Assembly: GCA_963777755.1 (NCBI GenBank)
Contig: CAVZSC010000011.1
Coordinates: 1-64,000 of the forward strand
Reading direction: 5' to 3'
Length of the DNA: 64,000 bases
Origin: DATFWC01 sp963777755
Lineage (GTDB): Bacteria; Pseudomonadota; Alphaproteobacteria; Rhizobiales; Xanthobacteraceae
The notes below the pieces were generated by a model, which searched no databases, was not told the origin of the DNA, and saw only the letters and a program-made list of their open reading frames with translations. The position numbers and the translations under genes were made by a program. Every line of letters begins with the position of its first letter. Position 1 is the first letter of the stretch. Positions 48,844 through 58,000 of this stretch are shown here, in pieces.

Positions 48844-49335
48844 ATGGCTCAACCGATCGCGATCTATGTCGACGCCGATGCATGCCCGGTGAAGAGCGAG
48901 GTCTATCGCGTGGCCGAACGCCACCTCGGTCGAGGCGTCGCGCTGAAGGTCTTCGTGGTGTCGAACAGCCCGATCGCGGTGCCCCGGGATGTGGCGATCG
49001 AGCGCGTCGTCGTCGGTGCCGGCATGGACGCGGCCGACCACTGGATCGCCGAGCGGGCCGGCGCCGGCAGCATCGTCGTCACCGCCGACGTGCCGTTGGC
49101 GAGCCGCTGCGTCAAAGCCGGCGCGGCGGTCCTTTCGCCCACCGGCCGCCCGTTCACCGACGCCTCGATCGGCATGACGCTGGCGACCCGCAACCTGATG
49201 GATTCGCTGCGTTCCGCCGGCGAGGTGACGGGCGGCCCGAAGCCGTTCACGCCGCGCGAACGATCGAGCTTCCTGGCTGCGCTGGACCAGGCGCTCGTGC
49301 GATTGCGGCGGGCCGGGTTTGGCTCGACCGGCTGA
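48844..49335 (+). CDS. YaiI/YqxD family (DUF188) protein
   Basis: A 163-aa protein of the UPF0178/YaiI family. It starts MAQPIAIYVDADACPVKSEV and has AGMDAADHWIAERA and VVTADVPLASRC. Aspartates in the PIN-like core suggest a nuclease fold, but the role is unproven. Hairpin copy 6 sits immediately upstream. Confidence 0.88.
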   Translation: MAQPIAIYVDADACPVKSEVYRVAERHLGRGVALKVFVVSNSPIAVPRDVAIERVVVGAGMDAADHWIAERAGAGSIVVTADVPLASRCVKAGAAVLSPTGRPFTDASIGMTLATRNLMDSLRSAGEVTGGPKPFTPRERSSFLAALDQALVRLRRAGFGSTG

Positions 49336-49358
49336 CCAGCCGCGACATTGAGTAAACA

Positions 49359-49673
49359 ATGGAAGAATCCGCTCGATCCATGACCTTGAGCGCGGCGCAG
49401 TGGCGCCTCCTCGGCGACGGCTTTCGCGGACCTCGTCCGGGCAGCAACGCACTGGCCTTGCTGGGCCTTTCCGACGGCGCCGTGACCGTCACGGGCGAGG
49501 AGATCGATCGTCTGCTGGCGGCCGGCTTGCTGACCGTTCGGCCGGTTCGCGGGGCGGTGGAGATTCTGCCCCCAAGTTGCGGGCCTTACGGGGAAGTTCC
49601 GGAGGTCGAGATGACGCACAATTACGAGCTCAGCGCCGCCGGCCAGCGTGCGCGCATCCGCGCCGAAGCCTGA
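49359..49673 (+). CDS. Hypothetical protein (104 aa)
   Basis: A 104-aa protein with TLSAAQWRLLGDGFRGPRPG, DGAVTVTGEEIDRLLAAGLL and NYELSAAGQRARIRAE. The last segment resembles winged-helix-like small proteins ending in YELSxAGR. I do not recognise a named family. It follows yaiI by about 25 bp and may be co-transcribed. Confidence 0.6.
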   Translation: MEESARSMTLSAAQWRLLGDGFRGPRPGSNALALLGLSDGAVTVTGEEIDRLLAAGLLTVRPVRGAVEILPPSCGPYGEVPEVEMTHNYELSAAGQRARIRAEA

Positions 49674-49817
49674 CCTCGGCTGACCGGCCGCAGCCTGCCT
49701 GCGCATCCTCCGACTTGAAACTCCCTTGAGGCTCGACTACCACGATGTTGTTGCAGTCGTGCGCATGACGGTGCACGGTGGCGGCCTCGCGCCGTTTTAA
49801 GACCCAGGAGATCGATA

Positions 49818-50021
49818 ATGGCTAGCGGAACTGTCAAGTGGTTCAACCCGACCAAAGGCTACGGCTTCATTCAGCCGTCGGAAGGGGGGAAGGACGTCTT
49901 CGTACATGTGTCGGCGGTCGAGCGCGCCGGGTTGAGCACGCTCAACGAGGGCCAGAAGGTCGAGTACGAACTGGTCACCAACCGGGGCAAGACCTCGGCG
50001 GAAAACCTCAAGGTGAAGTGA
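49818..50021 (+). CDS. Cold-shock protein
   Basis: A 67-aa CspA-family nucleic-acid chaperone. RNP1 is KGYGFIQP and RNP2 is DVFVHVSAVE, within the start MASGTVKWFNPTKGYGF. An untranslated region of about 140 bp precedes it, where a cold-responsive leader RNA could lie. Confidence 0.95.
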   Translation: MASGTVKWFNPTKGYGFIQPSEGGKDVFVHVSAVERAGLSTLNEGQKVEYELVTNRGKTSAENLKVK

Positions 50022-50347
50022 CCGGGGGATCCGTCGCGTCCACAACACGGAACGTGCCAACGGAAAAACTGCCCTACCATGCATGACATCGCAGCAGCCG
50101 CCAGGTGGCCTTCGACGGCTCGCTGCACGAGCAAACCGAATGCGGCGACTCATCCATCAAGAGCGTGCTGTTCCCGGCCGGTCCGCCGGAAATCGCTGGT
50201 GAGCTTTTCGTCGACTGTCTCATTGCAACACGTTGGTCCGCGTTCACGCGGACCAGAGCAGGACGCAGGCAGGTCGTGCTGACACCCTGAAGCGATCCTG
50301 ACCTGCCCCGCGACCGCGCACCCCGTGCAGAAGGGATTGCGCACCCC
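50022..50347. other. Intergenic region after the cold-shock gene
   Basis: About 325 bp. A 61-codon frame at 50105-50290 has no good ribosome site or family resemblance, so I do not call it a gene. No other feature was seen. Confidence 0.4.
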
Positions 50348-50596
50348 ATGATGAAACGCGAGACCTTCGCGATCGCGAGCATCTACGTGCCGGTGAAGCG
50401 CCGGGCCACGCTCAAGCCCGAGACCGTCGCGCAGATCGCCGAAAGCATGCTCCAGGTCGGTCAACAGACCCCGATCCTGGTGCGCCGGGATGGCGAGCGC
50501 TTCGTCCTGGTGGAAGGGCTCCACCGCCTGGAGGCGTGCAAGGCCCTGGGGGAAGAGACGATCGTCGGCTACCTGGTCGATGCCCGCAAGCATTAG
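50348..50596 (+). CDS. ParB N-terminal-domain protein (82 aa)
   Basis: An 82-aa protein consisting only of a ParB/sulfiredoxin-like domain: LKPETVAQIAESMLQVGQQT, PILVRRDGERFVLVEGLHRL and EACKALGEETIVGYLV. The HRLEA segment matches the conserved GxHR motif now linked to CTP binding in ParB. The helix-turn-helix is absent, so this is a free-standing domain of unknown role. ATG at 50348 or 50351. Confidence 0.78.
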   Translation: MMKRETFAIASIYVPVKRRATLKPETVAQIAESMLQVGQQTPILVRRDGERFVLVEGLHRLEACKALGEETIVGYLVDARKH

Positions 50597-50770
50597 CCCG
50601 CAATGAGCCGTGGTCTACGACCGCGCTCCGCCCGCTGCGATCTCGCCGGAGGCTCCATTGCCTGCGGATCGATAAATTTGCGGTGATCGCCGCAACGTTG
50701 AACAAACCCGGAAGTAGGATCGTCTAATCCTGGCGCGGCGGCGCATTCCGCCATTCATGAGTTCCGTGTC

Positions 50771-51457
50771 ATGGGTCCGAGGGGCATCGCCGCGGTTGCC
50801 GTCTGCGCAGCCGTGGTTTTTTCCAGCGTTTCGGCCGAGGCCGCCATTCTCATCAGCATCGACAAGAGCCTGCAGCAGATGACCGTCTCGGTCGACGGGG
50901 CGCGGCGCTACACTTGGCCGGTGTCGACCGGCCGGGCCGGCTACGCAACGCCGTCCGGCAACTTCAAGCCGTTCCGCATGGAGGCCGATCACTACTCGAA
51001 GGAATGGGACGACGCGCCCATGCCGCATTCCATCTTCTTCACCCCGAAGGGGCACGCGATCCACGGCTCGTTCGAAACGCGCCGGCTGGGAATGGCTGCT
51101 TCCCATGGCTGCGTGCGCCTCTCTCCGGCCAATGCCAAGGCCCTGTTTGCACTGGTGAAAGCCGAGGGAATGGGCAACACCAAGGTGGTGCTCACCGGCC
51201 AGGCCCCGCCGATGATCGCCCGACGCCCGGCGGCACCGCAGCCCGGCGAGCCGATGCAGCTGCGCGACCCCTATGCGGCCCAGCAGGCCTATCAGCAGCC
51301 GTACGGACAACCGCAATACCAGCCGCCCTACGCGCAGCAGCCTGCCTATACACAGCCCTACGGCCAGCCGCGCTACGGTCAGCCGGTGCAACCGACCTAT
51401 GCGGAGCCGCAGTATCGCGAGCCCGTGCGGCGCGGGCCATTCCCGTTCTTCAACTGA
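50771..51457 (+). CDS. L,D-transpeptidase (YkuD domain)
   Basis: A 228-aa secreted enzyme. A signal peptide (cleavage near EA-AI) precedes a YkuD domain with HGSFETRRLGMAASHGCVRL, containing the catalytic His and Cys. It forms meso-DAP crosslinks in peptidoglycan or attaches lipoproteins. A tail of about 60 residues rich in Gln, Pro and Tyr (QQPYGQPQYQPPYAQQP) follows, probably disordered in the periplasm. Confidence 0.88.
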   Translation: MGPRGIAAVAVCAAVVFSSVSAEAAILISIDKSLQQMTVSVDGARRYTWPVSTGRAGYATPSGNFKPFRMEADHYSKEWDDAPMPHSIFFTPKGHAIHGSFETRRLGMAASHGCVRLSPANAKALFALVKAEGMGNTKVVLTGQAPPMIARRPAAPQPGEPMQLRDPYAAQQAYQQPYGQPQYQPPYAQQPAYTQPYGQPRYGQPVQPTYAEPQYREPVRRGPFPFFN

Positions 51458-51472
51458 ACAGGGGCCAGCGCT

Positions 51473-52339
51473 TCAGCGCCGAAGCTGGAACACCACCAGG
51501 GCGGCGAGCATGATGCCACCGCCGAGCATTTGCAGCGGAGTGAGCACTTCGCCGAGGAAGATCGCGCTACCGACCGCCGTAAGCGGCGGCTCGAGATTCA
51601 TGAACAGCGCCGTGCGGAACGGGCCGATGCGCACGGTCGAGATGTAGACCGCAAGAATCCCGACCGTGGTGAATACCGCAAGGCCGACGAGGGCGACCCA
51701 CCCAAGCGCCGTCGCCGGAGGCTGCCAGTTCCACGTCGCGATCGACCAGGCCACGAGCAGAACGGTCGAGGCGAGAAACGAGTAGCAGGTCATCAGCCGG
51801 GCGTCGGCGCCTTGCATCCAGGCGCGCGTGACGAGCAACATCACGACCCGGCAGCATGCGGAGGCGAGCGCGGCCGCGATGCCGAGCGCCGCAAGGCCGC
51901 CCGGATGCGCGCCGAGCATGACCGCAAGCCCGGCAAACGCCGCGATCGCCGCCGCGACCCCGCGCGCCGTCAGAACTTCGAGCCCGGTCGCGGCCGCCGC
52001 CAATCCGGTGAGCAGCGGATAGACGAAATAGGTCAAGATGGCGACCGGCACTTCGATCTGCTCGAACGCCTTGAACAGCAGGAACAGGTTGGCGGTGAAC
52101 ACGATCCCGAGGAGAACCGCGATTCGTTTCTCGTGCGACGTGAGGGGCACCGCCTTCTCGCCGACCTGCAGCCAGGCATAGAGAAGCAGCAGGCCGAAGA
52201 CGCTGCGGCACGTGACCGTGGTGAGGACATCGGCACCGGCGTTGAGCGCCATCTTGCTGACCACATCGCCGCACGCAAACGAGCCGGCGCCGAGGATGGC
52301 CGGACCAAGACGGCGAATCGGATCGGCGGTGTCGGTCAC
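51473..52339 (-). CDS. EamA/DMT family transporter
   Basis: A protein of about 288 aa with ten hydrophobic helices in two EamA repeats (the second ends ILGEVLTPLQMLGGGIMLAAL). Such proteins export small metabolites, but the substrate is not deducible. I chose the GTG at 52339 (VTDTADPIRR). The longer reading begins with TTG and lacks a ribosome site. Confidence 0.8.
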   Translation of the reverse strand: MTDTADPIRRLGPAILGAGSFACGDVVSKMALNAGADVLTTVTCRSVFGLLLLYAWLQVGEKAVPLTSHEKRIAVLLGIVFTANLFLLFKAFEQIEVPVAILTYFVYPLLTGLAAAATGLEVLTARGVAAAIAAFAGLAVMLGAHPGGLAALGIAAALASACCRVVMLLVTRAWMQGADARLMTCYSFLASTVLLVAWSIATWNWQPPATALGWVALVGLAVFTTVGILAVYISTVRIGPFRTALFMNLEPPLTAVGSAIFLGEVLTPLQMLGGGIMLAALVVFQLRR

Positions 52340-52413
52340 GCCGAGAGATGTAGCACGCTCGCGCGGCCCGTTATCCAGGCGCAACGGATAGGTCGGGGGA
52401 TGCCTCAGACGCG

Positions 52414-52437
52414 AAAAAGCCCGGCTCAGGGCCGGGC
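52414..52437 (-). terminator. Intrinsic terminator after the ParA-type gene
   Basis: On the minus strand GCCCGGC-CCTGA-GCCGGGC followed by TTTTT lies about 100 bp after the ParA-type gene stop. It is a compact GC stem with a U-run. Confidence 0.8.
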
Positions 52438-52531
52438 CTTCTCGGGATCAATCGACCGGCATGGTCGGCCTGAGGCGATTGCACCTTCGCTGGAGGTCTC
52501 GCGAAGACGGAGCGATCGCCGTTCGGTCGGC

Positions 52532-53206
52532 CTATGCGGCGGCCTTGTGCATGGCGGCACCCGCATAGGCGCCTTCGATCGCCTGCACCGACTTGGTGAT
52601 CGCCGTCCACAGGCGGTTGATTTCCGCCGTCGCCGGCGAGTCGGAATCGAATTCCTTCACCCCTTCGCCGGCGGCGATCGAGAGGGAGAAATTGCTCCGT
52701 TGGGTGATCTGGCCGCCCCAGACCGGTACCCGCAGCTTGCTCAGGCCTTCGCGCGCCTGCGTCACGATGGGCGCTTCCTGATCGTCGCGCTTCACCGGCG
52801 CGGCGTTGATGATGACCGCATACGGCCTCCGCGATGCGCGGCAGATGTCGATCGTCTCGCGCACGGCGGTGAGATCGAACACTGTCGGGCGGGTCGGGAT
52901 CACCACCAGGGTGGCGGCGCGGATTGCGTCGGTGACGACCGCCGACACGAGCGGAGGCGTGTCGACGAATGCCCATTCGTAGTCGCGTTTGGCTGCCTTG
53001 AGGATCTCCGACACCCCACGCACGCCGCTTTTCAACACCGGCTCGCCGGTGCCGCGCAGCCCGTGCCAGAGGGTCAACGAGCCCTGCGGATCGGCATCGA
53101 TCAGCAGGCAGGGTCGTGCAGACTTGTGCGCGTGCGCAGCAATCTGTGCGGTCAACGTGCTCTTGCCCGAGCCGCCCTTTCGCGAAGCAAAGACGATCAC
53201 ATTCAT
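52532..53206 (-). CDS. ParA/MinD-type ATPase
   Basis: A 224-aa deviant-Walker ATPase. The P-loop is VFASRKGGSGKSTLTAQIA, with LLIDADPQGSLTLWHGL and FVDTPPLVSAVV. Such proteins position DNA, plasmids or protein clusters. No ParB partner or centromere-like repeats are adjacent, so it is an orphan. The nearest ParB-domain protein is 2 kb away on the other strand and lacks a DNA-binding domain. Confidence 0.88.
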   Translation of the reverse strand: MNVIVFASRKGGSGKSTLTAQIAAHAHKSARPCLLIDADPQGSLTLWHGLRGTGEPVLKSGVRGVSEILKAAKRDYEWAFVDTPPLVSAVVTDAIRAATLVVIPTRPTVFDLTAVRETIDICRASRRPYAVIINAAPVKRDDQEAPIVTQAREGLSKLRVPVWGGQITQRSNFSLSIAAGEGVKEFDSDSPATAEINRLWTAITKSVQAIEGAYAGAAMHKAAA

Positions 53207-53636
53207 GGAGGCGCTCCCCAGTCAGGGTGAATTAATCAATGCGACAACCTGCCTGAATCATGGTTAACGAATGGTTAATTGCGTCGGGCAAATGACACGC
53301 GAGATCCCGTCGTCTCGACGTCCGGATTGCTCCGCGCGCTTCCGCGAGGGCCGAGCCAGGCGCATCGATTGGATAAACAGGCTCGGCTATCAACTTTCTC
53401 CTCCACGGGAAATGGCAAGCCTTGCGTCGCCGGCTTCAACCATCGAGGCGTCCATTCGCGGATCGCCACGGCCGCAAAAAAATCATGCCCGGCATTCCAT
53501 TGCCGCGACCACAACGTTGCTCATCTGCCGAAGAGACTCGATCGTGGGAGATAATCCCAACACTGCCAAGCTCTCGCAAGTGAACGAATTGGAATCGGAT
53601 CGTGAACGTCGTTCAATTTTTTCGGCGACCTGTCCT
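53207..53636. other. Intergenic region upstream of the ParA-type gene
   Basis: About 430 bp between the ParA-type start and the stop of the ABC-type gene. No credible gene or RNA was recognised. It should contain the ParA promoter. Confidence 0.4.
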
Positions 53637-55142
53637 TCAGGCGCGATCGCGGTGCGAGATCTCCACCACGCGGGCGCGCGCGGCCAGGGCCTCGATGAGC
53701 TCCTCGGCGGCGGCCCGATTCCGCTTGTCCAGGTTGGCATCCCACTCGTCGAGCAGGTAGATCGGTGCTTCGGTATGATTCACGATCTCCTGCAGCGACT
53801 GCAATTGCCGTTCGCCCGACGAGAACCCGCGCTTCTTGCGACGGCCTGTCTTCGGCTTGGGCTCCTCCTGCACGGGTTCCGGCGCCATGACGTCGACGAA
53901 CCGGTAGGCGAGCCGCTCGGTGGTCGGCCAGTAGTAGGCGCGCGTCTTGAGCGCGGCCTTGAGCGTGGTGAGCAAGGTCGATTTGCCGGAGCCGTTGGCG
54001 CCGCGGACGTTGATCCGGCCGTGCGGCTTGGCCAGCACCAGGCCCAACGCCGCATCGACGGAGCCGGCATCGATCGTCTGCTCGCCCTCGCGCAGGATCA
54101 GGCGGTCGAACTGGATGCGCTCGTCGTGCCCCGGATCGGCGGGCGGCCGCAAGTTGTCGGTGACGCCGCCGATGCGCGTCCAGATCGCCACCAGCTCGTT
54201 CCAGCCCGAGGCGAGCTGGTGTACGTCGTGGGTCATCTCGATCTGGCGCGGCAGCGTCGTGGCCATTGCGATCAGCACGGCGGCATCGGTGGTGTCGCGC
54301 GCGGCGATCAGGATGATGACGCCGAACACCACGCCGAGCGCGATGATTCCGCCCAGCGCGCTCATGCCCTCGCGTGCCAGCACCGCCCTGATCTGCGCCC
54401 GCAGGGCATCGCGCAGCCGCGACTTGAAGCCGGCGAGCCACAGGCGAAGATTGTAGTGATTGCCGACGAACACGTTGTCCCAGGCCGTGTAGCCCTGGGC
54501 GGTCATCCGGTTCGTCATCTCCTGGTTCTTGAGGTAGGCGCTGGCGATGGGCTTGCGCAGCATGAGCTGCGCCGCCAGGAGCGCGGCGAACACCGCCGCA
54601 TAAGCGATGGGCAGGCCGGCGTCGATCTCCATGCCGAGGACGATGGAATTGAACAGGAGGCCGAGCAGGAGCTTGAGATCGCCTTCCAGCTCGTACATCA
54701 GGTGAAAGAAGATGTAGAACGTCTCGCCGGTGAGAAACGGCTCCACCTGCTCGCGCATCGCCTTGTCGTTGAGGAGCCGCGTATCGTACCGGTTCAGGCG
54801 CGCGAATTGCAGGATATAGCGGCCGAACGCCCCGTAGCCGGCCTGCTCGGCGAACACCCAACTCAGCGCGCCGCACATGTACGAGGCGACCTGGGCGCAG
54901 AAGATCCAGACGAGGTCGGTGACGATGAAATAGCCGCTCGCCACGTCGCGGCCGGTCTGGATGACCAGATACGTGGTGGTGGCCGAAAGCAGTGCCTCGA
55001 GCACGAGCAGCACCAGCATCCAATAGAGCGGTCGGCAGAGAATGAATTTCGCCACGTCGATGCGCCGGAGCGGCGGGCGCCCGGGCGGCGGAGCCGCGGA
55101 CATGTCGGCGCCGTCCGCTCCGGTGATCGCCTCGCTCGACAT
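53637..55142 (-). CDS. ABC-type membrane ATPase (fused TMD-NBD)
   Basis: A 501-aa protein with an exporter-like membrane half (five or six hydrophobic helices, residues 35-290) and a C-terminal nucleotide-binding half. Walker A is VRGANGSGKSTLL, the signature variant is FSSGERQLQS and Walker B is IYLLDEWDANLDKRN. The family resembles SbmA/BacA-type or exporter half-transporters, but the substrate is unclear. It starts about 30 bp after the TAXI protein stop, suggesting one unit. Confidence 0.75.
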   Translation of the reverse strand: MSSEAITGADGADMSAAPPPGRPPLRRIDVAKFILCRPLYWMLVLLVLEALLSATTTYLVIQTGRDVASGYFIVTDLVWIFCAQVASYMCGALSWVFAEQAGYGAFGRYILQFARLNRYDTRLLNDKAMREQVEPFLTGETFYIFFHLMYELEGDLKLLLGLLFNSIVLGMEIDAGLPIAYAAVFAALLAAQLMLRKPIASAYLKNQEMTNRMTAQGYTAWDNVFVGNHYNLRLWLAGFKSRLRDALRAQIRAVLAREGMSALGGIIALGVVFGVIILIAARDTTDAAVLIAMATTLPRQIEMTHDVHQLASGWNELVAIWTRIGGVTDNLRPPADPGHDERIQFDRLILREGEQTIDAGSVDAALGLVLAKPHGRINVRGANGSGKSTLLTTLKAALKTRAYYWPTTERLAYRFVDVMAPEPVQEEPKPKTGRRKKRGFSSGERQLQSLQEIVNHTEAPIYLLDEWDANLDKRNRAAAEELIEALAARARVVEISHRDRA

Positions 55143-55173
55143 CCTCGTTTCCTCCGCAAGCCGCAGCGATCGT

Positions 55174-56502
55174 TCAGCGGTTTGCCACCTTCAGCGCAGG
55201 CATTCCCCGCATGGTGCGCCGCCGGTCGATCGCCTGGCGCACGTGGCCGAGCGCAAGCGCGAGAAACTGGAAGCGCTCCTCGTCGATCAGGTCGCCGGCG
55301 CGCTGCGTAAGCGCCTCCTCCAGGATTTCGTCCGCCTCCTGCTCCAGAGCTTCCAGGTCCTCCACATCGGCGTGGCGGGCTTCCGATAGCATGAGCAGAA
55401 CCCGTTCGGTCGTTTCCGTGATCGCGTCACGCCGGAGCCGGTTGATCCGGCTGCGCACGGCCGCGTAGGACACGCCCGCCAGAGTACACAGCATCCATCC
55501 CATCCAGAAGAGGCTCTCGAACGTATCATAGAAGCTCTTCTGTTCGCCGTTCACGTAGGCGGCGGCGCCCGAATGCGTCGGCAGGACGATGTCCTTGTCG
55601 GTATCGGGAGCCTCGATCTGATAGGCGAAGGGCAGCTCGCCGGTGATTTTCGCCTTGTTGGTCAACAACAGGCGCGCGATCTCCCCGGCCGGATAGTCGT
55701 ACATCGATTGCCGGGCCACCAACCTGCGGCTGATCGCCAGCGTGGTGATACTCTCGTCCGGCACCGCTGGATTGCCCTGCAGCGACCCGCGGGCGATTTC
55801 CAGCTTCTCCAGCGTGAGGCTGCGCCTGGCGATCGCCTCGGCTTCCTCCACGGCGAGGAAATCCGGCACGCCGTTTCCCGCCCTGGTGATCGCCGCCACC
55901 ACGTCGCCGATCAGGCCGCGACCGACCGGGCCGACCACGAAGAAGGCCGCCACCCGGCGCTGATTCACGGCGGCGGCCACTTCGCCGGGCGTCAGCACGA
56001 TGCGTTGCACGCTGTCATCGGGGATTTCGTAGTAGCCGAGGATCTGGGTGAGGATCGCGTCGTTAATTGCGGAGCCGTGCACCAGGCCGATCGCCTTGCC
56101 TTTGAGCTCGGCCACCTTCTCGATCTTGCCGTTGGCCGGAACGATCAGGAGCACCGGCTCACGCCGCAGGACTGCGATGGTTCGGCCGTTGGTCGGGGTC
56201 GCCAGATCGGGGCGAATGATCGCGAGATCGACCGCACCCGATTCGAGGGCCTGCGCAGTCGCCCGCGGGTCGTCCGTCGGCACGCCGGTCAAATGGATCA
56301 ACGAGCTCTCGGCGGCGAAGATCGGTGCGATCGCGGCGAACAGCCGCTGACCTTCGCTGCCCTCCGGACCGATCGCCACACGGTAGCTCAGCCTGGCGAA
56401 CGTATAGGTCGCAGCGACGGCTCCGACCAGCACGAGCATGAGCAGCGAGGCGATGACGCCCCACCCCAACCCATGGGTTGGCCGCGCGGCGCGCCGGACC
56501 AT
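55174..56502 (-). CDS. TAXI-type solute-binding protein with membrane anchor
   Basis: A 442-aa TAXI-family protein. An N-terminal transmembrane helix (VIASLLMLVLVGAVAATYTF) precedes the binding domain (EGQRLFAAIAPIFAAESSLI, LKGKAIGLVHGSAINDAILT). A second transmembrane helix near residue 335 (LFWMGWMLCTLAGVSYAAV) leads to a cytoplasmic acidic coiled coil (DLEALEQEADEILEEALTQR). It therefore looks like a membrane receptor rather than a free periplasmic carrier. It starts one base after the upstream PHA gene stop. Confidence 0.82.
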   Translation of the reverse strand: MVRRAARPTHGLGWGVIASLLMLVLVGAVAATYTFARLSYRVAIGPEGSEGQRLFAAIAPIFAAESSLIHLTGVPTDDPRATAQALESGAVDLAIIRPDLATPTNGRTIAVLRREPVLLIVPANGKIEKVAELKGKAIGLVHGSAINDAILTQILGYYEIPDDSVQRIVLTPGEVAAAVNQRRVAAFFVVGPVGRGLIGDVVAAITRAGNGVPDFLAVEEAEAIARRSLTLEKLEIARGSLQGNPAVPDESITTLAISRRLVARQSMYDYPAGEIARLLLTNKAKITGELPFAYQIEAPDTDKDIVLPTHSGAAAYVNGEQKSFYDTFESLFWMGWMLCTLAGVSYAAVRSRINRLRRDAITETTERVLLMLSEARHADVEDLEALEQEADEILEEALTQRAGDLIDEERFQFLALALGHVRQAIDRRRTMRGMPALKVANR

Positions 56503-56503
56503 G

Positions 56504-56815
56504 TCACTTCTTTTCCAGCATGAGCTGGCCCTGCCGCTGGATCAGCGCCTTCGCCTTGTCGGCGAGCATTCCGATCAGCCACGGCAGCTGCACCTCGATG
56601 CGGATATGGTCCTCCGCGACGTCGATCGTCCCATCCGTCGCCTGGCCGAGCATGGCGACCCGCAGGTCGAGACGATCGCCCGACCATTTCTCCTCGAGCA
56701 CGGAGAACTGGCCTCCAAATGCCGTACGCGTGCGCCCAAGGCCGGACTTGAGGCGGCGAATCGCTTCCTCCTTGCCCAAACGATGCGGAATCGAAACCAC
56801 GACGGGCTTCGGCAT
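56504..56815 (-). CDS. Polyhydroxyalkanoic acid system family protein
   Basis: A 103-aa member of the PHA-granule-region family: VVVSIPHRLGKEEAIRRLKS, IDVAEDHIRIEVQLPWLIGM and ALIQRQGQLMLEKK. Relatives are encoded near polyhydroxyalkanoate genes. It overlaps no other gene and is followed one base later by the TAXI gene. No other PHA genes are in the window. Confidence 0.8.
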   Translation of the reverse strand: MPKPVVVSIPHRLGKEEAIRRLKSGLGRTRTAFGGQFSVLEEKWSGDRLDLRVAMLGQATDGTIDVAEDHIRIEVQLPWLIGMLADKAKALIQRQGQLMLEKK

Positions 56816-56952
56816 GACGAACCCCTAGCGGCAAACGAAAGGTCATGGAGTAACGGCGATGGCGCCAGGAAGGTTCGACTGCGCCAGTGTCGCAACAGCG
56901 GTTGCGCGGCACCGGCAGCGCGGGCCGTGCCGAAATGTGGATACGCCTGGCG

Positions 56953-57981
56953 CTACCGGTGCTCCAGGGCGGTGCGGACGCGCGCGACCACGTCGGTCCC
57001 CGTGCGCGAGACCTGAGCCACCAGGCCGGCAACCTGCTCGCCGGTCAGCGGGTCGACGTCGATCTTGAGCTTGTCCGCTTCGGCGAGGTAGGCCGGATCC
57101 CGCATGGTCGCGTCGAAGGCGCGCCGCACCGCGTCCACCTGCTCGGTCGGCACGTTGGGCGGCATGAAGAACGGGCGGCCATATTCGAGCCGCGCCACGA
57201 TCAACTGGAGGGCGGCGCGGTCGGCGTCGTTCTTCGCCAGATCGAGCACGAGCGGGATGTCGCCGAGGTCGGGATGCTTCTTGAGCGCCCATTGGGCGAT
57301 CACCCGCACCTTCTTCTGCTCGAGCCAATCGGAATTGAGCACCCGCAGCGTCGTCCAGTTGGTGGCGCCGTTGCCGTGGATCTCGCCGCGCTCCATTGCG
57401 AGGTGGATCTTCGCGGTGCTCTCGTAGCCGGTGATGACCTTGAACTTGTAGCCGAACAGGTGGTTCGCCAGCACCGGGAAGTCATACTGGGTCGTGCCCG
57501 GCGCCTGCGCGCCGACGATCACCTCCTTGCCGGCGATCTCGGCGAGGCTCTGCGCCGGCGCCGTGTGCCACAGATAGCTCACCTGCGTTTCGCGATTGGT
57601 CGAGCCGATCCACGTGAGCTTGGTCGCGTCGAACCGCGCGCCCGCAGGCTGCAGCAGCGGCGTCGTCGGCATCCCGTTGAACGAGGCGCCGATCACGGTG
57701 CCGTCGAACGGGCCGATGGCGTAGAGCTGATTGGTCATGGTCAGGCTGCCGGCGCCCGGCTGGTTCTGCACGATGATGGTCGGGTTGCCCGGAATCTTTG
57801 CCGCCAGATGGCGCGCCAGCAGCCGCGCATTGATGTCGTAGCCCGAGCCGACCGAGACGCCGACCACGATGCGCAGAGTCTTGCCGCGATAGAACGACGC
57901 GACGTCCTCCTGGGCGGCCGCCGAGCCGGCAGCCGCCGTCAGGGCGGCTGCGATCAGCGATGCGGCGATTGCCTGCTTCAT
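56953..57981 (-). CDS. Bug/TctC-family solute-binding protein 1
   Basis: A 342-aa periplasmic binding protein. The signal peptide ends SAAA-QED, then YRGKTLRIVVGVSVGSGYDI and IPGNPTIIVQNQPGAGSL show the family's first half. The ATG at 57981 (MKQAIAAS) has GGGGAG seven bases upstream. It is the second of two tandem Bug genes, and no TctA/B genes adjoin it. The ligand is unknown. Confidence 0.87.
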   Translation of the reverse strand: MKQAIAASLIAAALTAAAGSAAAQEDVASFYRGKTLRIVVGVSVGSGYDINARLLARHLAAKIPGNPTIIVQNQPGAGSLTMTNQLYAIGPFDGTVIGASFNGMPTTPLLQPAGARFDATKLTWIGSTNRETQVSYLWHTAPAQSLAEIAGKEVIVGAQAPGTTQYDFPVLANHLFGYKFKVITGYESTAKIHLAMERGEIHGNGATNWTTLRVLNSDWLEQKKVRVIAQWALKKHPDLGDIPLVLDLAKNDADRAALQLIVARLEYGRPFFMPPNVPTEQVDAVRRAFDATMRDPAYLAEADKLKIDVDPLTGEQVAGLVAQVSRTGTDVVARVRTALEHR

Positions 57982-58000
57982 CCTCGTGCTCCCCATCCCG

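Noticed and set aside
50105..50290. A 61-aa gene between the cold-shock and ParB-domain genes
   Set aside because: No ribosome site, odd composition and no family resemblance.
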